Source: Cytophagales bacterium (GTDB taxonomy: Bacteria; Bacteroidota; Bacteroidia; Cytophagales; Cyclobacteriaceae). Taken from it: a stretch of DNA of 8,234 nucleotides. Location of the stretch: NCBI GenBank assembly GCA_020063545.1, contig JAGUUF010000117.1:1-8234 (forward strand), read 5' to 3'. The notes below the pieces were generated by a model. The model saw nothing but the letters and a program-made list of their open reading frames with translations, did no database searches and had not been told where the DNA came from. Below are positions 1 through 6,720 of this stretch, in pieces (positions within the stretch are counted from its first letter, which is position 1; every line of letters starts with the position of its first letter). A program made the translations under genes and the position numbers.

Positions 1-1
1 A

Positions 2-511
2 TCGGTATACCGCTACTTTGAGAATAAACACCGGCTTTTACTTTACCTGATTGACTGGTACTGGACCTGGCTGGAGTACCAGTTCGATTACTTTACCACG
101 AATATCCATGAGCCGGAAGAGAAACTAAAAATTTATCTTAACCTGCTGACTTCGGAAAAGAAAAGCGATCTTTATTCAAACGGAATTGACGGACAGGCCC
201 TCAACCGCATTATGATGGCGGAATTTGAAAAGACCTACCTGACCAAACAAGTTGACCAGGATAACCGGGAAGGTGTATTTCTTCCATTCAAATCAGTGTG
301 CAAAAAAATTGCTGCACTTATCCGCCAGATTAACCCGGCATTTCCTTACCCCCACGCCCTGGTAAGCACATTGATTTTATCGGCCAATCACCAGCTCTTT
401 TATGCCGAGCACCTGCCTTCGTTAACGGAGATCCAGTTCAACCCAAAAAAGCATTATCAGCAGCTTAATGAATTTATTAACCTGTTAGTGAACAAAGTCA
501 TTCAATCCTGA
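2..511 (+). CDS. TetR/AcrR family transcriptional regulator, N-terminus cut off by window edge
   Basis: The frame is open from the left edge to TGA at 509-511, giving 169 visible residues, so internal Met codons such as the one at 212 are not the start. The first visible residues, SVYRYFENKHRLL, are the end of the TetR recognition helix and the start of helix 4 (family pattern: [ST]-[LIV]-Y-x-[YH]-F-x-x-K-x-x-L). About 40-45 N-terminal residues are therefore missing. The rest is a helical ligand-binding and dimerisation domain that I cannot link to a ligand. By family knowledge it is a DNA-binding repressor released by a small molecule. It lies 8 nt upstream of an ABC exporter gene on the same strand, so it is probably the first gene of the operon and represses itself with the pump. 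Its operator would lie left of the window. Family call is firm; the regulatory role is inferred. Confidence 0.85.
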   Translation, partial: SVYRYFENKHRLLLYLIDWYWTWLEYQFDYFTTNIHEPEEKLKIYLNLLTSEKKSDLYSNGIDGQALNRIMMAEFEKTYLTKQVDQDNREGVFLPFKSVCKKIAALIRQINPAFPYPHALVSTLILSANHQLFYAEHLPSLTEIQFNPKKHYQQLNEFINLLVNKVIQS

Positions 512-519
512 CTACCGCT

Positions 520-2697
520 ATGCTACGGAATCACCACATTGTTCGGATACTCAGGGAAGCAGCCCTCCAGATTGGCCACGCGTATGATCCGGAGAGCCTT
601 CGCTTTACCGAAATTAACAACCGTACCTACAGCAAACCTGAGTTTGCCGAATTTAAACAGGACTTGTTCGAGGCCGCCAGTAAAATTCAACTGATGATGC
701 TGCAATACGAGCTGCCCACCGAAGAGTTTGCCACTTTTCTGGAGAAGGAAGAACAGTTTGTATTGGCATTTACTGAAACTGAAAAAGGACTTGCTCCTGT
801 ATTGATTCAGCCTGCAGCAGCGAATCGGAAGATTACCAGGTTAACCGATAAAAGTTCAGAACAGGATGCGTATCGTGATTCGATGCCGTGGTACATGCCT
901 TCCGGCAACGAAGTACTCTTCTTCGTACTCTTCCCGCAGGAAAGTCTGGTAAGCGATTATGGCCTTGACGAAACCGCTGGCGGAAAGCGGCTTAACCCTG
1001 TTACGCGGTTGTTCCGATTGCTCCATGCCGAGCGCAGCCAAATCAACTACATTTTCTTTTATGCGCTTGTGGCAGGGTTGCTAAGCCTGGTGCTGCCGCT
1101 TGGCATACAGGCAACCATCGAGTTGATCTCGGGCGGGGTTTTCTTCAGTTCCGTATATGTACTCATTGCCATTGTGATCCTGGGCGTGATCATTGGCGGT
1201 GTGCTCCAACTCATACAGATAAGCCTGGTGGAGTTTCTTCAGCGAAGGATTTTTACCAAGGCCGCCTTGGAATTTGCCTTCCGGATACCCCGGCTTAAGG
1301 CCGAGTCCATCATCAGCAACTATGCGCCTGAACTGGTTAACCGGTTTTTCGATATCATTACCATCCAGAAAGGGCTGCCCAAACTACTGATTGATTTTAC
1401 GGCAGGCATCGTGCAGATTATTTTCGGGTTAATCCTGCTTTCGCTCTACCACCCGTTCTTCGTGTTTTTCAGTGTCGGGCTGTTAAGTCTGTTGGCCATA
1501 GTTTTCACGGCAACAGGCCCCAAGGGACTGCGTTCGTCCATTGAAGAATCCAAGTATAAATATAAAGTTGTGCACTGGCTTGAGGAACTGGCAAGGGCCA
1601 TCAACTCCTTTAAACTTGCAGGCACTACCGATTTGCCCATTAAGAAAACCGACTATACGGTAAACAATTACCTCAAGTACCGCAAGATTCACTTTTCGGT
1701 GCTCATCAGCCAGTTTAGTTTTATTCTGCTGTTTAAAGCGCTCGTTACCGGGGGCCTTCTTATTGTAGGTACCGTGCTGGTGGTTGACCGGCAAATTACG
1801 TTGGGGCAATTTGTTGCTTCCGAGGTGATCATCATCCTGCTGCTGTCATCGGTTGAGAAGATTGTGATGTATATGGATGTGATTTATGATTTACTTACAG
1901 CAGTGGACAAGGTTGCACTTGTAACCGACATCCCGCTTGAGCGCGTAGGCGGGCTTGATTTTCCCAGCCGCCAGCAAGGCCTGGGGTACAGCATCCAGGT
2001 AAAAGGCCTCAAGTATAAATATCCCGGTCAGTATGATTATATGTTGAAAGGAATTGACCTGGACATCCGGGCTGGCGAACACATTTGCATTTCGGGGCCG
2101 GGAGGGTCGGGCAAAACAACACTTACCAATATTATTTCGGGTATCTATACCGACTTTGAAGGCGCTGTTTCCATCAACCAGTATTCTATACGTGACCTTG
2201 ACCTCACCCACCTGCGGAACAAAATCGGAAAGAACATTTCACAGGAAGATATTTTTGACGGAACCATCCTGGAAAACATAACCGTTGGCAAACCCATGGA
2301 AAGTGTTGAAGATGCCATCCGTGCAATTAACCTGGTTGGCCTTACCGAAGAAATTAACCGCTTGCCCGAGGGATTAAACACCCACCTGACCAGCGGAGGA
2401 AAAAATCTTTCCAACACCACCATCCACCGCCTCATCCTGGCGCGGTGCCTGGCAAAAAACCCGGAGCTCGTTATCCTGAACGACTTCTTTACCGGGCTGA
2501 AGCGTGCCGCTAAAATTGAGTTAATTCAATGCCTTGTCGATAAAAAAAATAAATGGACGGTGGTGGCCGTTTCCAACGACCCGTTGATTATGGCCGCTTG
2601 CGACCGGGTGCTCGTTTTAAATGACGGAGTGATTGAAGCCCAGGGAAAATTTGATGAGTTACTTAAAGACGGTCTCATAACCCGATACCTCGATTAA
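520..2697 (+). CDS. ABC exporter subunit (fused permease and ATP-binding domain) with a degenerate nucleotide-binding domain
   Basis: 725 residues, the length of a peptidase-type (HlyB-like) ABC exporter half. Residues 1-170 form a soluble domain without any Cys, so it is not an active C39 peptidase. Six hydrophobic segments lie near 176-196, 208-236, 288-310, 312-331, 397-421 and 430-450, matching a type I exporter fold. The nucleotide-binding domain spans about 490-725. Intact elements: A-loop Tyr501, Walker A GPGGSGKT at 526-533 (Lys532) and Q-loop Gln575. Altered elements: signature LSNTT at 630-634 (canonical LSGGQ), Walker B Asn654 for Asp, Asp655 for the catalytic Glu, Lys661 for the D-loop Asp, and Asn686 for the switch His. 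The frame is uninterrupted, so this is not simple decay. It would be the inner-membrane part of a tripartite pump with the next two genes. The substrate is unknown, and ATP binding looks likelier than efficient hydrolysis. Confidence 0.9.
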   Translation: MLRNHHIVRILREAALQIGHAYDPESLRFTEINNRTYSKPEFAEFKQDLFEAASKIQLMMLQYELPTEEFATFLEKEEQFVLAFTETEKGLAPVLIQPAAANRKITRLTDKSSEQDAYRDSMPWYMPSGNEVLFFVLFPQESLVSDYGLDETAGGKRLNPVTRLFRLLHAERSQINYIFFYALVAGLLSLVLPLGIQATIELISGGVFFSSVYVLIAIVILGVIIGGVLQLIQISLVEFLQRRIFTKAALEFAFRIPRLKAESIISNYAPELVNRFFDIITIQKGLPKLLIDFTAGIVQIIFGLILLSLYHPFFVFFSVGLLSLLAIVFTATGPKGLRSSIEESKYKYKVVHWLEELARAINSFKLAGTTDLPIKKTDYTVNNYLKYRKIHFSVLISQFSFILLFKALVTGGLLIVGTVLVVDRQITLGQFVASEVIIILLLSSVEKIVMYMDVIYDLLTAVDKVALVTDIPLERVGGLDFPSRQQGLGYSIQVKGLKYKYPGQYDYMLKGIDLDIRAGEHICISGPGGSGKTTLTNIISGIYTDFEGAVSINQYSIRDLDLTHLRNKIGKNISQEDIFDGTILENITVGKPMESVEDAIRAINLVGLTEEINRLPEGLNTHLTSGGKNLSNTTIHRLILARCLAKNPELVILNDFFTGLKRAAKIELIQCLVDKKNKWTVVAVSNDPLIMAACDRVLVLNDGVIEAQGKFDELLKDGLITRYLD

Positions 2698-2699
2698 CT

Positions 2700-4004
2700 A
2701 TGCTGAACCTATCGCCAAACAGGGTTAATAAAATTATTGAACAGGAAAAGCTGTACTCCCTTCGGGCTATTAAAGTGCCGAAGGCCGGTAAAGTACTGGC
2801 ACGCATCCTGGCCGTTATCGGTGCATTGTTTCTTATCATCTTGTTCGTTCCGTGGCAGCAAAATATCCGGGGTACCGGCAAAGTTACCGCCTTCAACCCG
2901 GGTAACAGGCCGCAAACCGTAGAAACAGCCATTGCCGGAAGGATTCAAAAGTGGCATGTGCAGGAAGGAGAGTATGTTGACAAAGGCGATACCATTATTA
3001 CCTTAAGCGAGATACGCGAAAAGTTCTTCGATCCAGAATTGCTTAAGCGCCTGGCCGAGCAGATTGATGCGAAGGAAAAAAGCATTTCGGCAAAAATTCA
3101 GAAAGCGCAGGCGCTTGCCCGCCAGATAAGCGCTCTGCGTGCAGCCCTCGAAAATAAAGTCGATCAAACAAAAGCCAAGCTGGAGGCCGAGCGGGTGCGC
3201 TTCCTGAACATGGAAAACCAGTTTCAACGAAACAAAAAACTGTTCGAAGCCGGTAACATTCCGCTTACCAAATACCAGGATATTGAGTACAAATACCAGA
3301 ACGCGCAGGCCGAATACCTGAACGTTCAGATTGAACTCGATCGCGTTCAGGCTGAATACCTGGATAAAATCAGTAAGGCCGAGTCGGACAGGAGCAATAC
3401 CGAAGCGGAAATTTTTGAAACACAGGCCGAGCTGGCTAAGCTGCGCAACGAGTACGCCAACATGGAAATCCGAAACCGGCAATACCAGATTGTAGCCCCC
3501 CAGGATGGCGTGGTGGTGAAAGCCATGAAAGCCGGACTTGGCGAAACCATAAAAGAAGGCGAGGCCGTTTGCACCATAATGCCCATGACAGCAACGGACA
3601 TAGCCGCAGAAATGTACATCCGCGCTATGGACGTTCCGCTGGTTAGCAAAGGCCGCAAAGTGCGCATTATCTTCGATGGCTGGCCGGCTTTACAATTCTC
3701 AGGCTGGCCAAGCGTTTCGGTAGGAACCTTTGGCGGCACCGTGCGTGTGATTGACTATGTAAACTCAAAACCCGGTGAGTTTCGCATCCTGGTGGTACCC
3801 GATAGCACCGACACCGCATGGCCAAAACAACTGCGCCTCGGTTCAGGTATCAAAGGCTGGGTAATGCTGGATGACGTGCCCGTGTGGTACGAAATATGGC
3901 GGCAACTTAACGGCTTCCCGCCAAGCCTGTACCAGGAGCCGCTTGACGAAGTGCTGCAGAAAAAGCAAGTTCCGGATAACTCCCTTAAGGATGAAGGCAA
4001 GTAA
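2700..4004 (+). CDS. HlyD-family periplasmic adaptor (membrane fusion) protein
   Basis: 434 residues. A short cytosolic tail precedes one membrane anchor at about 33-52. Two lipoyl half-motifs follow, at about 67-101 (core AGRIQKWHVQEGEYVDKGD) and 262-293 (core APQDGVVVKAMKAGLGE), enclosing a long helical hairpin at about 112-258 rich in Glu, Lys, Gln and Ala. The hairpin turn lies near 177-194. In many adaptors this tip carries R-x3-L-x6-S, which contacts TolC; here Arg177 and Leu181 are present but the Ser position is Pro188. The C-terminal part is a beta-barrel-like region with an aromatic-rich stretch (DGWPALQFSGWPSVS, about 326-340). It should bridge the ABC subunit and the outer-membrane channel. 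Its ATG lies 2 nt after the ABC stop with no clear Shine-Dalgarno sequence, and its last 14 nt overlap the TolC-type gene, suggesting coupled translation. Confidence 0.92.
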   Translation: MLNLSPNRVNKIIEQEKLYSLRAIKVPKAGKVLARILAVIGALFLIILFVPWQQNIRGTGKVTAFNPGNRPQTVETAIAGRIQKWHVQEGEYVDKGDTIITLSEIREKFFDPELLKRLAEQIDAKEKSISAKIQKAQALARQISALRAALENKVDQTKAKLEAERVRFLNMENQFQRNKKLFEAGNIPLTKYQDIEYKYQNAQAEYLNVQIELDRVQAEYLDKISKAESDRSNTEAEIFETQAELAKLRNEYANMEIRNRQYQIVAPQDGVVVKAMKAGLGETIKEGEAVCTIMPMTATDIAAEMYIRAMDVPLVSKGRKVRIIFDGWPALQFSGWPSVSVGTFGGTVRVIDYVNSKPGEFRILVVPDSTDTAWPKQLRLGSGIKGWVMLDDVPVWYEIWRQLNGFPPSLYQEPLDEVLQKKQVPDNSLKDEGK

Positions 4005-5454
4005 TCAGGTGTGGCTTGTTATTTTATTTATTGGCGGCCTGGGGCATATACAGGCACAAACGCCAGCCGATACGCTGTTCCGCCTGCCGGATACTGCACG
4101 TGTTCTCACCATCGAGAATTTTTACCTGCTGGTTACGCGTTATCACCCCGTAGCCCGTCAGGCCGGCTTGCTCAGCGATGTGGCACGCCAGGAAATACGG
4201 CTTGCCCGCGGTAATTTCGATCCGAAAGCGGAGATCACATACCTGACCAAAAATTTTTCGGATGCTGAATATTATTCCATTTTAAACGGGTCGGTAACCT
4301 TCAATTCGGTTTTTCCGGTTGACCCGAAAATCGGTGTTGAAAAAAATGTCGGGCAATTCCTGAATCCCGAACGCTACATCTCCAATCAGTTTAACTATAA
4401 GCAATTTTATGCCGGTCTTTCGTTGCCCCTGGGCCGCGGCCTGATAACCGATGACCGCAGAACTGCGCTTAGGCAGGCTGAACTTTTCAAAGACCTGACA
4501 GAAGCCGAGCAGGTTAAACTGATTAACAAACTGATGCTGGATGCCGCCTACGATTACTGGAATTGGTTTTACAGCTATTACAATTTTCGTTTAATGAATC
4601 GTGGAGTACTCGTTGCGCGTGAGATCTTCAGGCGAACAAAACTTAGTGTTGAACTGGGCGAAAATGCACCTATTGACTCGGTGCAGGCAAAAATAACATT
4701 GCAAAACCGGCTCATCCAGCAACAGGAAGCCCTGCTGGATTTCCAGAATACAGGAGTTATATTAAGTACGTACTTGTGGGACAGTACCGGTCAGCCGGCT
4801 TCGCTTGACCTTCGGTGGGTACCTGTGCCCGAACGTACAATGTTGGCACTATCGGCAGCCGAGCTTGATGCGTTAGCCAATCAGGCACGCAATAACCATC
4901 CGGAGTTGCGCAAACTCTCCATAACCCTTTCACAACTGGATGTATCCCGCAGGCTCGCGGCTGAATACCTGAAACCCCGGCTCGACCTGAACTATTATTT
5001 TCTCAATCAACCATTCGACCCGCAGTGGAACTGGAATACCCCAACCGGTGATGATTATAAATTCGGGCTTGACTTCAGTATGCCGTTGTTCCTTCGGAAG
5101 GAAAGGGCCCGACTGGCGCAGGTTAAGCTGAAAATCAATGCCACCCAGTACGAGCGAAACCTGGCCGAGCGGGAAGTTTTAAACGCCATCCAGGCAACCC
5201 ATAATTCGTTGCTTGCCACTTCCGCCATCATCGCCAACCAGCAGGCTATGGTTGAAAACTATGATCGGCTGTTGCAGGCCGAACTCCTCAATTTTGAAAA
5301 TGGCGAAAGCGACCTGTTTAAAATCAACATACAACTCGAATACCTGCTGCAGGCACAAACCAAGTGGACCAAACTGCTTGCCGAATACGAAAAACAAAAA
5401 GCCCGGTTATACTGGGCAGCGGGCGTGCGCAACCTCGGACGGGAAGGTCTATGA
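3991..5454 (+). CDS. TolC-family outer-membrane efflux channel
   Basis: I place the start at 3991, giving 487 residues. From there the protein opens with a Sec-type signal peptide: Lys2, a hydrophobic core at about 8-20 and a probable cleavage after about residue 23 (QAQ). There is no lipobox Cys. An open frame continues upstream to an ATG at 3871, but that stretch only overlaps the adaptor gene and reads as Cys/Arg-rich shadow sequence. The mature part shows the two-fold repeat of outer-membrane efflux proteins. Each repeat opens with a similar helix (FYLLVTRYHPVARQAG near 44-59; LANQARNNHPELRKLS near 295-310) and continues into strand and long-helix segments, for example 155-255 and 365-470. 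AAGG directly abuts the ATG, which overlaps the adaptor's end by 14 nt, so translational coupling is likely. It supplies the exit duct of the pump. The stop lies 2 bp from that of the converging helicase gene. Confidence 0.88.
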   Translation: MKASNQVWLVILFIGGLGHIQAQTPADTLFRLPDTARVLTIENFYLLVTRYHPVARQAGLLSDVARQEIRLARGNFDPKAEITYLTKNFSDAEYYSILNGSVTFNSVFPVDPKIGVEKNVGQFLNPERYISNQFNYKQFYAGLSLPLGRGLITDDRRTALRQAELFKDLTEAEQVKLINKLMLDAAYDYWNWFYSYYNFRLMNRGVLVAREIFRRTKLSVELGENAPIDSVQAKITLQNRLIQQQEALLDFQNTGVILSTYLWDSTGQPASLDLRWVPVPERTMLALSAAELDALANQARNNHPELRKLSITLSQLDVSRRLAAEYLKPRLDLNYYFLNQPFDPQWNWNTPTGDDYKFGLDFSMPLFLRKERARLAQVKLKINATQYERNLAEREVLNAIQATHNSLLATSAIIANQQAMVENYDRLLQAELLNFENGESDLFKINIQLEYLLQAQTKWTKLLAEYEKQKARLYWAAGVRNLGREGL

Positions 5455-5456
5455 CC

Positions 5457-6707
5457 TTAAAATTTTCCTTTTCTTTCGTGAAAAGCGCCTTTAAACAAGG
5501 GATCTTCTTTCTTCTTCTGCCGGTCAATTTCCCGTGCCATTTCCAATTTCTCTTCCTTCGGTGTTTCGGCTAATTCAACACTTGCGGGTAATTTTTTTTT
5601 AGGTATCGATTCGCGAATGATTGCTTCAATTTTGCGCACGTGGTAAACCTCTGCTTCGGTGGCCATCGTAATCGCCTTACCGGTTTGAAAGGCCCTTCCG
5701 GTACGGCCGATGCGGTGCACGTAATCTTCATATACAACGGGCACATCAAAGTTGATAACGTGCGACACCCGCGTTACGTCAATTCCGCGGCTGGTTACAT
5801 CGGTTGAAACCAAAACCCGGAGTTTACCACTTTTAAATTCATTCACGGCATTTATGCGGCTGTTTTGCCCTTTGTTTGAGTGAATTACCCGAACCGGTCC
5901 GAGATTCTTACGCTCAATAAACTTATACACATTATCGGCAGCCTCCTTTGTGCGCGTAAACAACATTACCCGTGTACACTCAGGGTCTGACAACAGGTAC
6001 TCAAGAAAATTAATTTTTGTTTTCAGATTCGGAAGCAGGTAAAGTTCCTGTGCTACCTGCGAAGCGGGTGTTGCCGGTGGGGTAACCTCTATCCTAACCG
6101 GAAACGTAAGGAATTCAGCCGCAAGGCATTCAACCTTCTCCGGAAAGGTAGCCGAGAACAACAGGTTTTGCCGTTTATGCGGAATCACTTCAAAAATCTT
6201 ACGCACCTGGGGCATAAAGCCCATGTCCATCATGCGGTCGGCTTCATCCAGTACCAGTATTTTAATCTGCTTTACAGGCACTTCGCCTTTCAGGTATAAT
6301 TCCATAAAACGGCCAGGGGTGGCTACTAAAATATCAACACCACGTTGCAGCGTTTCAACCTGTGTTTTCGGCCCGATGCCCCCGTAAATGGCAAGAATGC
6401 GCAAATCGGTATGTACAGCAAGTTGTGCGGCATGTTCGGCAATTTGTACCACAAGCTCTTTGGTTGGCGCCAGAATAAGGGCGCGCGGATCTTTTCCTGC
6501 CGCAAACTTTACATTCATTAAAATGGGTAACAGGTACGCAGCCGTTTTGCCCGTTCCGGTTTGTGCAATGCCAATAACGTGCTGCCCGGCTGAAATCACC
6601 GGAATGCTTTTGCGCTGAATCTCCGTTGGCTGTTCATAGCCCATGCCGGCAATTGCCGTAAGCAGTTGCCGGTTAAGTTTGAAATCCGTGAATGAAACTT
6701 CTTTCAT
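5457..6707 (-). CDS. DEAD-box ATP-dependent RNA helicase (RhlE-like)
   Basis: 416 residues from the ATG at 6707, chosen because the Q-motif domain begins at once (MKEVSFTDFKLNRQLL) and the sequence further upstream is a shadow of pyrC. All family motifs are visible: Q motif ending PTEIQ (Gln31), motif I AQTGTGKT (48-55), Ia PTKELVVQ (81-88), GG (109-110), Ib TPGR (130-133), II DEAD (154-157), III SAT (185-187), V STDVTSRGID (301-310) and VI HRIGRTGR (331-338). A short Lys/Glu-rich tail (about 365-416) may add RNA contacts. It would unwind short RNA duplexes using ATP in the cytoplasm; roles in ribosome assembly, RNA turnover or cold adaptation are typical of the family and cannot be told apart here. 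The gene is divergent from pyrC with only 13 bp between starts, and converges on the TolC-type gene. Confidence 0.93.
   Translation of the reverse strand: MKEVSFTDFKLNRQLLTAIAGMGYEQPTEIQRKSIPVISAGQHVIGIAQTGTGKTAAYLLPILMNVKFAAGKDPRALILAPTKELVVQIAEHAAQLAVHTDLRILAIYGGIGPKTQVETLQRGVDILVATPGRFMELYLKGEVPVKQIKILVLDEADRMMDMGFMPQVRKIFEVIPHKRQNLLFSATFPEKVECLAAEFLTFPVRIEVTPPATPASQVAQELYLLPNLKTKINFLEYLLSDPECTRVMLFTRTKEAADNVYKFIERKNLGPVRVIHSNKGQNSRINAVNEFKSGKLRVLVSTDVTSRGIDVTRVSHVINFDVPVVYEDYVHRIGRTGRAFQTGKAITMATEAEVYHVRKIEAIIRESIPKKKLPASVELAETPKEEKLEMAREIDRQKKKEDPLFKGAFHERKGKF
6653..6681 (+). promoter_or_regulatory. Candidate pyrC promoter inside the helicase gene
   Basis: TAAGTTTG at 6674-6681 matches the Bacteroidota -7 element TAnnTTTG exactly. 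A TTG at 6653-6655, 18 nt upstream, could be the -33 element (usual spacing 19-21). Transcription would start near 6687, giving a leader of about 34 nt. The site lies within codons of the helicase N-terminus (around Phe9-Asn12), where amino-acid constraint could also produce the match. Confidence 0.45.
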
Positions 6708-6720
6708 TACCTTTGGAGTG
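6708..6720. promoter_or_regulatory. 13-bp divergent spacer with back-to-back ribosome-binding sites
   Basis: This is the whole gap between the two start codons. On the plus strand GGAG (6715-6718) sits 2 nt before the pyrC ATG. On the minus strand AAAGG (6714-6710) sits 2 nt before the helicase ATG. The two purine-rich sites adjoin without a free base between them. Spacing is shorter than the 5-8 nt optimum, in line with weak Shine-Dalgarno use in Bacteroidota. Confidence 0.5.

Noticed and set aside
212..511. A separate 99-residue small protein starting at the ATG at 212
   Set aside because: The same frame is open to the left edge and the earlier residues match the TetR DNA-binding domain, so this Met is internal to a partial regulator.
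913..933. Tandem GTACTCTTC repeat with an overlapping short inverted repeat (ACGAAG/CTTCGT)
   Set aside because: Two 9-base copies encode VLF twice within a strand-like segment of the ABC protein; too short to separate from codon-level chance.
520..1029. C39 bacteriocin-type peptidase domain
   Set aside because: No Cys is present in the whole segment, so the catalytic Cys-His pair is impossible.
3003..3482. 159-residue minus-strand open frame
   Set aside because: It mirrors the coiled-coil part of the adaptor, where biased Glu/Lys/Gln codons suppress stops on the other strand; it shows only Phe/Leu/Val-rich shadow sequence.
3871..3990. Extended N-terminus of the TolC-type protein
   Set aside because: These 40 residues lie wholly inside the adaptor gene in another frame and are rich in Cys and Arg; starting at 3991 puts a proper signal peptide at the N-terminus.
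5468..5485. CTTTTC/GAAAAG hairpin as terminator for the convergent genes
   Set aside because: Six mostly A-T pairs with a 6-base loop and no T-run after it on either strand; too weak to call.
6643..6720. 26-residue extension of dihydroorotase
   Set aside because: It runs antisense through the helicase start; the amidohydrolase fold begins directly at MKSILIVNANIV from 6721.
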